The notes: generated by a model from the sequence alone, not told the origin. A stretch of DNA of 19,270 nt from Bacteroidia bacterium (GCA_016650355.1 JAENVX010000039.1:1-19270), one strand, 5' to 3'. Counted from the stretch's first letter, positions 1 to 7,239 are shown. Translations and numbers: made by a program.

Positions 1-933
1 CCGAACTGTTGGGCTTATCGGGATTTCAATATTAGCCCCTGTTTTCTTTGTTGTGAGAACGATTTTATTCCCTTTGATATTCTTATCTACTCTTTTAAGA
101 TCGCTTATCCTAAGGCCTGTATTGCATTGCAAGACAAATAAATCTCTGACGTGTTCGAGGTTCACATAAACAGTTTCAATCTTGCCCGCTCTGTTTACTT
201 TAACTGAGTTTATTGATTTAATTGGTGCATCCTGGAAAGTCTCAAGCTCCTCCTCAGTCAGATATATTTTAACCCCTTCTGTTTCCTTGTATTTGATTTT
301 TGCAAGGTTCAATCCTGTTTGGCCTCCTAGCTCCTGATAATATTTCAGAAAGGCTTTAAAGTGCTTCAATCGCTTGGCTACTGTATTGGAGGCATGTTTA
401 CTATTCAAATAATCTTGCCATTTGGTAAGGTGCTTAATTGTGAAGCTTTCAGGTCTGAGCCCTTCAATCTTTTGGTCTTTCAAAAACATTTCGAGAGCTT
501 CTAGGCTATTTCTTTGGTTTGAATGAGTATTTGCCTTAATGCTATTTATCCGACTGTTTAAATAATCCCTCCATTGGTGAATGATTGATCTGGTTAATTC
601 AGCCTCTGGAAGCTTTGCTTTTTCGGCTTCTTTAAATGCTTCTTTTACTTTTACCGGGATTGGTTCAATATCCTTGTTCTGTAAATCGGTAACAATATTA
701 TTCAGTCTTGTGTCAATCCGATTTAATAACTTATTAAGACTTAATGATCCTTCATAGGTATTGGCTCTACCTTTGCCCTTATTCCAATGCTTAGGCTCAA
801 CTTTCTTTCCTGTCGAAAAAAGCACGGAGGTGTAATCTTTTCCGATTCTGTGAGTGTATTGAGCAAAGATTAAAGCGGGGTCATTGCGCTTAACTCTGTC
901 CTTTTTTTTGATTACAAATTTAATAGTTGCCAT
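1..933 (-). CDS. Tyrosine recombinase/phage integrase family protein, truncated by the window edge
   Basis: The open frame starts at ATG 931-933 and is still open at base 1, giving 311 residues without the C-terminus. The N-terminus (about residues 1-90) resembles the arm-DNA-binding domain of Bacteroidota integrases. Residues about 110-215 form a helical SAM-like core-binding domain. The catalytic domain then begins: TGLRISDL carries the first catalytic arginine (R275), and a TTKKTG beta-hairpin near residues 294-299 carries the probable catalytic lysine. The HxxR, second His/Trp and nucleophilic Tyr lie beyond the window, so intactness cannot be judged. An in-frame TAA lies four codons upstream of the ATG, which restricts the start. 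Such enzymes integrate or excise conjugative transposons, prophages and genomic islands. The gene reads leftwards, so an element probably extends to the left, which is inference. Confidence 0.9.
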   Translation of the reverse strand, partial: MATIKFVIKKKDRVKRNDPALIFAQYTHRIGKDYTSVLFSTGKKVEPKHWNKGKGRANTYEGSLSLNKLLNRIDTRLNNIVTDLQNKDIEPIPVKVKEAFKEAEKAKLPEAELTRSIIHQWRDYLNSRINSIKANTHSNQRNSLEALEMFLKDQKIEGLRPESFTIKHLTKWQDYLNSKHASNTVAKRLKHFKAFLKYYQELGGQTGLNLAKIKYKETEGVKIYLTEEELETFQDAPIKSINSVKVNRAGKIETVYVNLEHVRDLFVLQCNTGLRISDLKRVDKNIKGNKIVLTTKKTGANIEIPISPTVR

Positions 934-935
934 TT

Positions 936-955
936 GGTCGAGTTATAGGTCGAGT
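936..955. repeat. Short direct repeat GGTCGAGT in the integrase leader
   Basis: GGTCGAGT occurs at 936-943 and 948-955, separated by TATA, giving a 12-bp period directly upstream of the integrase start codon. It could be a recombinase arm site or a repressor site, or it could be chance. No second copy was searched for outside the window. Confidence 0.35.
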
Positions 956-1107
956 AAACTACTGTCTTTAACTGTCCACAAATGTACTCAAAAATGGGTT
1001 TATTGCCATATTATAAGGAATTGAGGCAAAAGAATATTTTCGGTAATTCCTGTCGGGGCTACTGAGGTGGGCAAATCATGCTTTTATGGTTTGTCTGTAT
1101 TTTTTTA

Positions 1108-1129
1108 TTGGGGTTCTACAGAACCCCAA
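1108..1129. repeat. Perfect 10+2+10 interrupted palindrome upstream of the integrase
   Basis: Arms TTGGGGTTCT and AGAACCCCAA flank an AC spacer. As RNA it could fold into a strong hairpin, but neither strand has a U-tract directly downstream: a T-run precedes it on the plus strand and A-runs follow it on both strands. It therefore does not read as an intrinsic terminator. Symmetry and position suggest a dimeric protein-binding site or a recombination-related site for the integrase; this is inference. Confidence 0.55.
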
Positions 1130-1329
1130 AATGGCGCGCATCAAGTGTGTAAAGATTAGGCAATCTGGAAATATCCTGATTTAAAATGCATGCCTCCGCT
1201 GTTTGTGCTTTCTAAAGCCACAAAGTGCATTTCATTTAAATTAATTTATTTAAGGAAATAGTATATTGAAACCGTTATCCTGAGTTCCTAAGAATCACAG
1301 GGCATTTTCAATTATTAATCCTAATTATT

Positions 1330-2517
1330 ATGAGTAAGGTACAGGTATTCGTAGGCACAAAGAAAGGTGCGTTCATTCTTACCTCCGATAGTAAACGGGC
1401 CAAGTGGGATGTCAGCGATCCATTCTTTGCCGGCTGGGAAATTTATCACATGAAAGGCTCCCCGGTAGATCCAAATCGCATTTATGTGTCGCAAACCAGT
1501 GGATGGTTTGGTCAAATTATTCAGCGATCCGATGATGGCGGAAAAACATGGTTCCAACCGGGTTTCAAACCGGGCGATTCGACAACAACACCGGATGGGA
1601 TGCCGGTTACCGAAAGCAATAAATTTGCATACGATACTTCTGATGCAGAAGGAAAGCCATTGTCCACACACCAGTATTTTGATGGCACCCAGCGTCCATG
1701 GGAGTTCAAACGGGTCTGGCATTTAGAACCTTCACTCACCGACCCTGACACCGTGTATGCAGGCGTAGAAGATGCAGCACTTTTTAAAACTACTGATGGT
1801 GGCAAAAGCTGGAAAGAATTGTCGGGCTTGCGCGGCCATTCGACCGGCCCGAAGTGGTCACCCGGTGCGGGTGGTATGGGATTGCATACGATAATTCTTG
1901 ATCCAAATAATAAAGATCGGATCTATATTGCCATCTCGGCTGCAGGCGTATTCCGCACAGACAATGGTGGCAAAACTTGGAACCCCATCAACAAAGGATT
2001 ATCCTCTCAATACATACCCGACCCCAACGCGGAGGTCGGCCATTGTGTTCACCGCATTGCAATGCACCCTACGCGACCGGATGTTTTGTATATGCAGAAA
2101 CATTGGGATGTGATGCGCACCAACAACTCCGGTGACTTGTGGACAGAAGTGAGCGACAACCTTCCTTCTGATTTTGGATTTGTAATTGATGTGCATGCAC
2201 ACGAGCCGGAAACCATTTACGTGATTCCTATCAAGAGCGACTCTGAACATTTTCCGCCCGATGGCAAGCTGCGCGTTTATCGAAGTCGGACTGGAGGAAA
2301 TAATTGGGAGGCACTCACCAAAGGCCTTCCGCAAAAAGATTGTTACGTTAATATTTTGCGCGAAGCCATGTCGGTTGATACACTGGATCCCTGCGGCATT
2401 TACTTTGGCACCACAGGCGGGCAAGTGTATGCATCTGCGGATGGGGGCGATAGTTGGAATGCTATTGTGCAAAATTTACCTCCTGTTTATTCGGTTGAAG
2501 TTCAGGTATTGAAATGA
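1330..2517 (+). CDS. BNR/Asp-box repeat beta-propeller protein (sialidase/VPS10-like fold, function unknown)
   Basis: This 395-residue protein is built of repeated Asp-box motifs (S/T-x-D/N-x-G-x-x-W): SDDGGKTW at 67-74, TTDGGKSW at 154-161, TDNGGKTW at 210-217, TNNSGDLW at 264-271, a degenerate copy near 320-326 and SADGGDSW at 369-376. The spacing fits a six- to seven-bladed propeller. No signal peptide or lipobox is visible, so it is probably cytoplasmic. Arginine, tyrosine and acid residues arranged as in true sialidases are not evident, so I do not call it a sialidase. Its stop codon overlaps the start of the downstream MoaD/ThiS-like gene by four bases (ATGA), which indicates translational coupling and a shared task. 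Related proteins are variously annotated as exo-alpha-sialidase, glycosyl hydrolase or YVTN/BNR-like; these names come from the fold and do not demonstrate activity. Confidence 0.85.
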   Translation: MSKVQVFVGTKKGAFILTSDSKRAKWDVSDPFFAGWEIYHMKGSPVDPNRIYVSQTSGWFGQIIQRSDDGGKTWFQPGFKPGDSTTTPDGMPVTESNKFAYDTSDAEGKPLSTHQYFDGTQRPWEFKRVWHLEPSLTDPDTVYAGVEDAALFKTTDGGKSWKELSGLRGHSTGPKWSPGAGGMGLHTIILDPNNKDRIYIAISAAGVFRTDNGGKTWNPINKGLSSQYIPDPNAEVGHCVHRIAMHPTRPDVLYMQKHWDVMRTNNSGDLWTEVSDNLPSDFGFVIDVHAHEPETIYVIPIKSDSEHFPPDGKLRVYRSRTGGNNWEALTKGLPQKDCYVNILREAMSVDTLDPCGIYFGTTGGQVYASADGGDSWNAIVQNLPPVYSVEVQVLK

Positions 2518-2810
2518 TTCGCGTTGTGCTTCCATATCATTTGCGGAATCTGGCCCATATTAACTCGGAAGTTCAACTGGAGATTTCCGGGCATATAACG
2601 ATAAACGCAATTCTAAATTCGCTCGAAGCACGCTATCCTATGCTGGCCGGTACCATCCGCGACCACGTCAACAAACAGCGCAGGCCATTTGTGCGATACT
2701 ATGTTTGTGGAGAAGATATATCACTGGAGCAACCGGATGCACAACTGCCACCGCAAATTCTCTCGGGTAAAGAACCGTTTGTGATTCTTGGTGCCATTGC
2801 AGGCGGTTAG
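2514..2810 (+). CDS. MoaD/ThiS family ubiquitin-like protein with C-terminal Gly-Gly
   Basis: This is a 98-residue protein of the usual size for the beta-grasp sulfur-carrier family. It begins MIRVVLPYHLRNLA, contains a helix with the typical hydrophobic pattern (ILNSLEARYPML), and ends FVILGAIAGG. A free terminal Gly-Gly preceded by a hydrophobic stretch is the hallmark of MoaD, ThiS and related carriers, which are adenylated by an E1-like enzyme and thiocarboxylated. No E1 (MoeB/ThiF), MoaE, ThiG or JAB protease gene lies in the window, so a role in molybdopterin or thiamine synthesis is not supported. The four-base overlap with the BNR propeller gene argues that the two act together, possibly with the propeller as partner or target. 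Confidence 0.85.
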   Translation: MIRVVLPYHLRNLAHINSEVQLEISGHITINAILNSLEARYPMLAGTIRDHVNKQRRPFVRYYVCGEDISLEQPDAQLPPQILSGKEPFVILGAIAGG

Positions 2811-2825
2811 ATAATTCAAGAGGAT

Positions 2826-2884
2826 ATACTGTTTGTATTAATTGTCCTAGTTGCATACTACAACAGTATTAGTGGCACTTTTTT
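2826..2884 (+). terminator. Weak candidate terminator after the MoaD-like gene
   Basis: ATACTGTT (2826-2833) is complementary to AACAGTAT (2862-2869), with an inner GTAT/ATAC pairing at 2835-2838 and 2855-2858. A run of six T follows at 2879-2884. The loop is long and the T-run starts about nine bases after the stem, so it departs from a classic intrinsic terminator. It lies in the 142-bp gap between convergent genes, where termination is expected. Confidence 0.3.
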
Positions 2885-2952
2885 GAATAATTGGAATATC
2901 AACTTCACGATAAACTTAGTAGCTAGATACCCAATTATGTAATGCGCAAAAT

Positions 2953-3528
2953 TTAGACACGTAACGAGCCACGAAATCCCCTGGCGCCATAGTAAGATTC
3001 TGCACCATTGTGATACACGAAGACCTTGCCGTAGCGGTAATCAGCAAAGATGGCACCACCAAGTTCTCTAATATCAGAAGGTGTTGTTATCCAGCTCGAT
3101 GTTTTCGTATCGAAATTTCCAAGTTTCTGCAGCTCCTTATATTGGCCTTCCGTTAACAGCTCAATGCCCATATCTGCTGCCATCTCAGTTGCACTATTTT
3201 CCGGTTTATGTTCTTTCCTTGACTCCAAAGCTTCATGGTCGTAACAAACACTTCTGCGGCCTTTAGGACTTTCTGTTGAACAATCATAAAAAATATATTC
3301 GCCCGTCTTTTTATCATGACCAACAACGTCCGGTTCACCACCGGTTCTTTCCATTTCATTGAGCGACCACAGTTTTGAAGGATGGGCCTTTAGCTTTTCT
3401 TGTACTATTGCCCATTCAAGAAATTTATGGCGACTCTTGTTTTTCTCAAAACGGACTTTTAATATGCTGAGTAGTTCTTCACCTTGTTCTGACGACAATT
3501 TCATTTTACTGCTCTTAATGTTCTTCAT
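2953..3528 (-). CDS. DUF4256 domain-containing protein
   Basis: This 191-residue soluble protein matches the DUF4256 family in length and in characteristic stretches: WSLNEMERTGGEPDVVGHD, YIFYDCSTESPKGRRSVCYD, a GIELLTEGQY segment and DTKTSSWITTP near the end. The biochemical function of the family is not known. The start is uncertain: ATG at 3526-3528 is used here, while ATG at 3502-3504 (MKLSSEQG) would remove eight residues of a basic leader and is equally plausible. The gene lies 29 bp downstream of the DUF1801/YdeI gene on the same strand, so the two are probably cotranscribed. No signal peptide is present. Confidence 0.85.
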   Translation of the reverse strand: MKNIKSSKMKLSSEQGEELLSILKVRFEKNKSRHKFLEWAIVQEKLKAHPSKLWSLNEMERTGGEPDVVGHDKKTGEYIFYDCSTESPKGRRSVCYDHEALESRKEHKPENSATEMAADMGIELLTEGQYKELQKLGNFDTKTSSWITTPSDIRELGGAIFADYRYGKVFVYHNGAESYYGARGFRGSLRV

Positions 3529-3557
3529 ATTTTTATATTATCTCTGTTGAACATGTA

Positions 3558-4136
3558 CTAATCATCTAATCCTTTTCCGTTGAGAATTTTCTGTACATAC
3601 TTTTCAACCCTTGACTCCCGGGTTTTGGATTGTTTGGCTGCAGAGAAATAAAGCATGTATCCTCTTTGCCGCCCGGGTGTCAATGCATAAAAAGCAGTTT
3701 TCAAGCCTCGGTTTTTATCTAATTTATTTTGAAACTCTTCAGGAATGGTGAATTCTTTAGTCTTTTTTAATTCCACTTTCAAACCAGCTTCCTCCACTTT
3801 AATGGCTTCATAAATATAGGCCTTTAGGGTTTTTTGCATCCTTCCTATTTCCTGAACATTGGTAAACCGAATCTGGCGAGCTGCCTGCACATTCTCAGTT
3901 TGTTGGATTAAAATAGCCTTGGCATCTTTTAACAAAGCGCCTTTGAAAAACAGAAGAGCACAATATTCTTTGAACACGTGTATTAAAACGATGTTACCTT
4001 TCTCAAAGGTGTAACAAGGAACACCCCACTTCAATTCTTCGGTAAGGTCACAATCAAGAACGATCTTTCTCAATTGTTCCATTTCTTTCTGCCACTTTTT
4101 GGCTTTATTAAAATAAAAATCAACTTTAGGATTCAT
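3558..4136 (-). CDS. DUF1801/YdeI-OmpD-associated family protein
   Basis: This 192-residue protein has two recognisable parts. The N-terminal DUF1801 domain (about residues 10-115) has a frataxin-like fold and contains LKWGVPCYTF and IVLIHVFKEYCALLFFKGALL. The C-terminal YdeI/OmpD-associated segment contains FYALTPGRQRGYMLYFSAAKQ and TRESRVEKYVQKIL. The family has been linked to bacteriocin protection and iron handling, but its activity is not settled. I chose ATG 4134-4136 because MNPKVDFYF is the usual family N-terminus; an in-frame GTG at 4143-4145 would add only three residues. The stop codon of a DoxX-like remnant lies immediately upstream, consistent with a former DoxX-YdeI operon. DUF4256 follows after 29 bp. 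Confidence 0.87.
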   Translation of the reverse strand: MNPKVDFYFNKAKKWQKEMEQLRKIVLDCDLTEELKWGVPCYTFEKGNIVLIHVFKEYCALLFFKGALLKDAKAILIQQTENVQAARQIRFTNVQEIGRMQKTLKAYIYEAIKVEEAGLKVELKKTKEFTIPEEFQNKLDKNRGLKTAFYALTPGRQRGYMLYFSAAKQSKTRESRVEKYVQKILNGKGLDD

Positions 4137-4145
4137 GCAGTTCAC

Positions 4146-4331
4146 TTATTGATTAACTGAAATAATTTTTCGATCAGCAGGTCTGAAATACCAAGATACT
4201 GTAGTCAGAACGAGTAATAACATTGGTCCAAAAAGTTCTGTGGCCTCACTTCCACTAACGATGTGAGAAAAGATAGCACCCGACATATTAAAGAAAAAGC
4301 CTGCATTTGCAGAAAGTAAAAGGTAAAATCG
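4146..4331 (-). pseudogene. 3' remnant of a DoxX-like membrane protein gene
   Basis: Read from 4331 down to the TAA at 4146-4148, this frame encodes 61 residues that resemble the C-terminal third of DoxX-like small membrane proteins: an AGFFFNMSGAIFSHIVSG segment, then a hydrophobic helix (ELFGPMLLLVLTTVSWYF) and the typical tail RPADRKI. The frame stays open a little further, into the 3' end of the NIPSNAP gene, but has no usable start codon upstream: an in-frame TAA occurs about 25 codons before R4331. The only internal ATG (4284-4286) would give 46 residues lacking most of the protein. The first two thirds, including the N-terminal membrane helices, are missing. It is therefore called a truncated gene, probably left after a deletion or recombination. 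The TAA is adjacent to the YdeI gene, as in an intact operon. Confidence 0.7.
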
Positions 4332-4333
4332 AA

Positions 4334-5083
4334 CTACTTGATCTTTGAAAAGTTTAGCGGCTTGAGAAAAATAGATTCCACTTTTTCTACAATCTTACCA
4401 TCTTTCTCTGATGCATCCCTTGCTGCCAGCCACACAGGATCGGCACGGAAGCCTGCCCACGATTTGGTGGCAGCAGCTTCACTTTGATGTGCTATAAGGT
4501 AAACTAATCTGGACTGTGCACCATCTTTTTCTTCACTGATGAAATAAACAATATTTTCCATCTGGTGTTTTTCAAACAGCTTTGTAGTATGATCAGTGAA
4601 TCTTGTGATCAAGGAGGGTAACCGACCGGGAAGACATGTATAGGTTCTTAATTCGAATACTCTATCCTGACCACTGCGATTTACGGAATTTATGACGGGC
4701 AGTATTTCAGACGCGTTCATAAATACGGAGACAACGGACTCAACAATTTTACCGCTTGCTTCTGTTTTGGCTGCCACTGCTTTCCACTCCGGATCAACTC
4801 TAAAGGCCGCCCAGGAATTTTCGCGTGCTTCTTTACTAGGATAGGCCAGTATATAATAGAGTGTGTTTTTGTCATTTGCCACTGGCAGCCAATAGCCAAT
4901 ATTCTCCATGCCATGCTTTTCAAAAATTCGTGTGGTGTAAGTTTGAAAGCGGTCGACCAACGCATCTAACCTACCCGGAAGACAATAGTATATCCTCATC
5001 TCGAAATAGCGGGAGTCGGCCTTCTGTGCAAATGATCCGTAGCAAGCAGAGAAAAAAAGCATAACGGTAAATAATGTTTTCAT
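4334..5083 (-). CDS. Exported tandem NIPSNAP family protein
   Basis: The protein has 249 residues with an N-terminal signal peptide (hydrophobic core about 3-16, likely cleavage after SFAQ, near residue 20). Two NIPSNAP domains follow, at about 26-122 and 142-240. They are clear internal duplicates: CLPGRLDALVDRF and CLPGRLPSLITRF, TTRIFEKHGMENIGY and TTKLFEKHQMENIVY, each followed by a W-A-x-F-R-x-D-P-x-W motif. The fold is a ferredoxin-like dimeric alpha/beta barrel; enzymatic function is not established, and bacterial members are often found near catabolic genes. The gene lies 81 bp downstream of the alkaline phosphatase gene on the same strand and may be transcribed with it. Its last bases overlap the open frame of the DoxX remnant, which places a recombination junction at its 3' end. 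Confidence 0.88.
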   Translation of the reverse strand: MKTLFTVMLFFSACYGSFAQKADSRYFEMRIYYCLPGRLDALVDRFQTYTTRIFEKHGMENIGYWLPVANDKNTLYYILAYPSKEARENSWAAFRVDPEWKAVAAKTEASGKIVESVVSVFMNASEILPVINSVNRSGQDRVFELRTYTCLPGRLPSLITRFTDHTTKLFEKHQMENIVYFISEEKDGAQSRLVYLIAHQSEAAATKSWAGFRADPVWLAARDASEKDGKIVEKVESIFLKPLNFSKIK

Positions 5084-5164
5084 GGTGATAAGTTTTTATT
5101 AGTTATTCAATTTACAATTTCTAGCAGACAACAATTGACTTGTGATTTCATCAATGCCATCAAT

Positions 5165-6232
5165 TCATTTCTTAAACTGGAAAGCAGCCATCATCTTATG
5201 AAAGATATCTGAATTCTCATAAATACCTGAAAATTCTTCGGCCCCAGGCCCGTAGGCGAATACAGGAATCATAATTCCAGTGTGGCTGCCCGTAGTAAAC
5301 TTTCCCTCTACCATACCAGTTTTAAAATCTCCATCAATTATTGAAAAGCCACCGGTCTCATGATCTGCTGTGATAATGACAAGCGTCTTGCCGTCTTCGT
5401 TTGCAAAGTCAAGCACTTTTCCAATGGCATTATCAAAATCAATCATTTCGTCAACAATATATTTTGTGTCATTGCCGTGGCCACCCCAATCAATCTGCGA
5501 TCCTTCAATCATCAAAAACATACCTTTCTTGTTTGACGATAAAAGTTGAAGGGTTGCCACTGTTGATTTAACTAGTTCGTCCCCACGTCCAGCAGAGAAC
5601 TTAGCTTGTTGTTCATCAGCAAGAAAGGCAGCCAGCTTTCCTGAGGTGACTTGCTGAACTTCCGTAATTGAGTTTGCAATTTGATATCCTCTTGCTTTCA
5701 GTGAGTCAGCAAGGTTAAGGCCGTCACTCCGTTTTGTAAAAAACTTTCTGCCACCACCAATAAATACATCAACATCTGTTTTGAGGAAGTCTAAGGCAAT
5801 GTTCTCGTTTAATGAACGCGAAGGCTGGTGCGAAATAAAACATGCAGGAGTAGCATGTGTGATCGAACATGTTGCCACTAACCCGGTGGCTAACCCATTC
5901 AACTCCGCAAGTTCAAGTATGGTGGGAATTGATTTTCCGCTTGCATCCACACCGATGGCTCCATTGTACGTTTTTTGTCCGCACGCAAATGCCGTTGCGC
6001 CTGCTGCCGAATCGGTTACAAAGTCATCTGTTGCCTGATTTTTGTGAAACCCAACCGCAGTGCATCGCTCTAAGTTAAGCTTACCATGATTGGCAGTAAG
6101 TCCGGCATAAACCTGCGCTACGCCCATACCATCACCCACCATCAGAATAATATTTTTGGGATACTTTTTCTTTTGAGAATATCCTGTCAAGTGGATACTG
6201 ATTAACAAAGCAAGCACGATTAGATTTTTCAT
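5165..6232 (-). CDS. Exported alkaline phosphatase (PhoA superfamily)
   Basis: The protein has 355 residues with a signal peptide (about 1-19, cleavage near TGYSQ). It hydrolyses phosphate monoesters outside the cytoplasm using two zinc ions and one magnesium ion, as known for the family. Motifs seen: GDGMG (metal ligand D34), VTDSAAGATAFACG with nucleophile S75, THATP (126-129), EGSQIDWGGHGND (E243, D248, H252), TADHETGG (D290, H291) and GSHTG (H317). The complete ligand set suggests an active enzyme. It is shorter than E. coli PhoA (about 450 residues), which is common for this subgroup, and carries no extra C-terminal sorting domain. It lies between a TPR lipoprotein gene (56 bp upstream) and the NIPSNAP gene (81 bp downstream). 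A Pho-box could not be recognised. Confidence 0.93.
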   Translation of the reverse strand: MKNLIVLALLISIHLTGYSQKKKYPKNIILMVGDGMGVAQVYAGLTANHGKLNLERCTAVGFHKNQATDDFVTDSAAGATAFACGQKTYNGAIGVDASGKSIPTILELAELNGLATGLVATCSITHATPACFISHQPSRSLNENIALDFLKTDVDVFIGGGRKFFTKRSDGLNLADSLKARGYQIANSITEVQQVTSGKLAAFLADEQQAKFSAGRGDELVKSTVATLQLLSSNKKGMFLMIEGSQIDWGGHGNDTKYIVDEMIDFDNAIGKVLDFANEDGKTLVIITADHETGGFSIIDGDFKTGMVEGKFTTGSHTGIMIPVFAYGPGAEEFSGIYENSDIFHKMMAAFQFKK

Positions 6233-6288
6233 ATGATTTATTAAATAATTTATCTCTGGATCTAATTTATAGAATGATCAGAATGTGG

Positions 6289-7215
6289 TTACCTAAATCG
6301 TGCCAGTTCTGCCTCCGCTGCGATAAATCCGAATGCTGAGAAATGTTTTCCGGCCACTACTCTTTCAAATACCTGTATTGCGTTGGTTGTATCTTTCTGA
6401 TATAAGTACCAGTTGCCAACGCCATAGCCTTGAGTTGCTAATGATAGCGCTATATCTGTATTTGATGCGTTGACTGCTAGTACAGAATCTACTGGCAACC
6501 TTCCTTTATACATTGCCAGTCTTTTAAAGTAAGAGTCGTTTTCAATGATCACCATTGAATCAGTTATCTTTTCAAGAAGTTTTTTCGCTTCTTCAGGTTT
6601 TTCATTTCTCCGATACGTCATGTAAAGCCAATCTACCGTAGCCGTGATCAGGTCATCATTGTTTGAAACTTTCAGGCATTCCAGATAAGCCTTTTCAGCA
6701 TGATCAAATTCTCCTTTCAGATAATGCGCCAGTGCGAGGTGATACCAAATATTAAATTGAACACTCGAAAGCGGTTGGTTTAGCTTATTAGGTAGCCCGT
6801 CCGGCTCAATTTCTATGGGAGCATCTTTCATCAAGTCAACAGCCTTTTCAAAGTCTGCAATAGCCTCATCAAACTTGCGTTGTGAAATATATCGGTGCCC
6901 CCGATGACGGTACAGCTTATATGAGTATGGAAATTTTGCGATTCCATCAGTAAAGATTTTTATTGCTTCATTATATCGGGTGAGGTAGGCAGTTCGCCTG
7001 CCAAGCCAGATATAATTTTCTTCTGTGGGTGCAGCATTAAACTTCTCTTGCGCGACTAACAGATTGCTGTCAAGCTTTGGAATATATTCTGTTGGGCTAA
7101 AATACTCTACCCCCAACAATGAAATAACTTCGGGCATCTTATCAACGCTAGTGTCAGGCATTGAAGGATTGCACCCCACCAGGCCTATGAACATGAAAAT
7201 ATATTTTAGGTTCAT
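6289..7215 (-). CDS. TPR-repeat lipoprotein
   Basis: The protein has 308 residues. The N-terminus MNLKYIFMFIGLVGC is a lipoprotein signal with lipobox LVGC and acylated Cys15; the following NPSMPDTS leaves it attached to the periplasmic or outer membrane. Residues about 60-235 contain at least three helical TPR-like units, for example YIWLGRRTAYLTRYNEAIKIF, YKLYRHRGHRYISQRKF and WYHLALAHYLKGEFDHAEKAY, with a last helical unit near the C-terminus. TPRs mediate protein-protein contacts, and no catalytic motif is seen. The gene starts 24 bp after the amidohydrolase gene ends, so the two are probably one transcription unit. The protein may scaffold or deliver the neighbouring exported hydrolases; this is inference. 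Confidence 0.88.
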   Translation of the reverse strand: MNLKYIFMFIGLVGCNPSMPDTSVDKMPEVISLLGVEYFSPTEYIPKLDSNLLVAQEKFNAAPTEENYIWLGRRTAYLTRYNEAIKIFTDGIAKFPYSYKLYRHRGHRYISQRKFDEAIADFEKAVDLMKDAPIEIEPDGLPNKLNQPLSSVQFNIWYHLALAHYLKGEFDHAEKAYLECLKVSNNDDLITATVDWLYMTYRRNEKPEEAKKLLEKITDSMVIIENDSYFKRLAMYKGRLPVDSVLAVNASNTDIALSLATQGYGVGNWYLYQKDTTNAIQVFERVVAGKHFSAFGFIAAEAELARFR

Positions 7216-7239
7216 TCAGTATTTTTATAGTGTGCAGGA

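Larger units (their letters stand above)
934..1329. other. Intergenic region between the integrase and the BNR gene
   Basis: This is 396 bp between divergently oriented genes, and I see no convincing coding sequence. It holds a short direct repeat next to the integrase start (936-955) and a perfect interrupted palindrome (1108-1129). It must also carry the start signals of both genes, but no clear TTG/TAnnTTTG promoter is evident. No tRNA or tmRNA 3' end, the usual integrase target, is recognisable. If an element boundary exists it should fall here or a little further right. Confidence 0.5.

Noticed and set aside
1108..1129. Palindrome as an intrinsic terminator.
   Set aside because: No T-tract follows the stem on either strand; the T-run precedes it on the plus strand.
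934..1329. A tRNA or tmRNA gene as integration target.
   Set aside because: No T-arm motif, CCA-type end or cloverleaf-compatible sequence was found by eye.
1321..1722. A 133-codon minus-strand frame opposite the BNR gene, and similar frames up to 157 codons.
   Set aside because: They overlap a gene with repeated Asp-box motifs and have no protein-like features of their own.
1330..2517. True sialidase activity for the BNR protein.
   Set aside because: Asp-boxes define only the propeller fold; the arginine triad and catalytic tyrosine were not recognisable, and there is no export signal.
2514..2810. Molybdopterin synthase small subunit (moaD) as a firm assignment.
   Set aside because: No molybdenum cofactor genes are nearby and the gene is coupled to a propeller gene instead, so only the family name is supported.
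4137..4145. GTG start at 4145 for the YdeI-like protein.
   Set aside because: It adds only three residues; the ATG at 4136 gives the typical MNPKVDFYF beginning.
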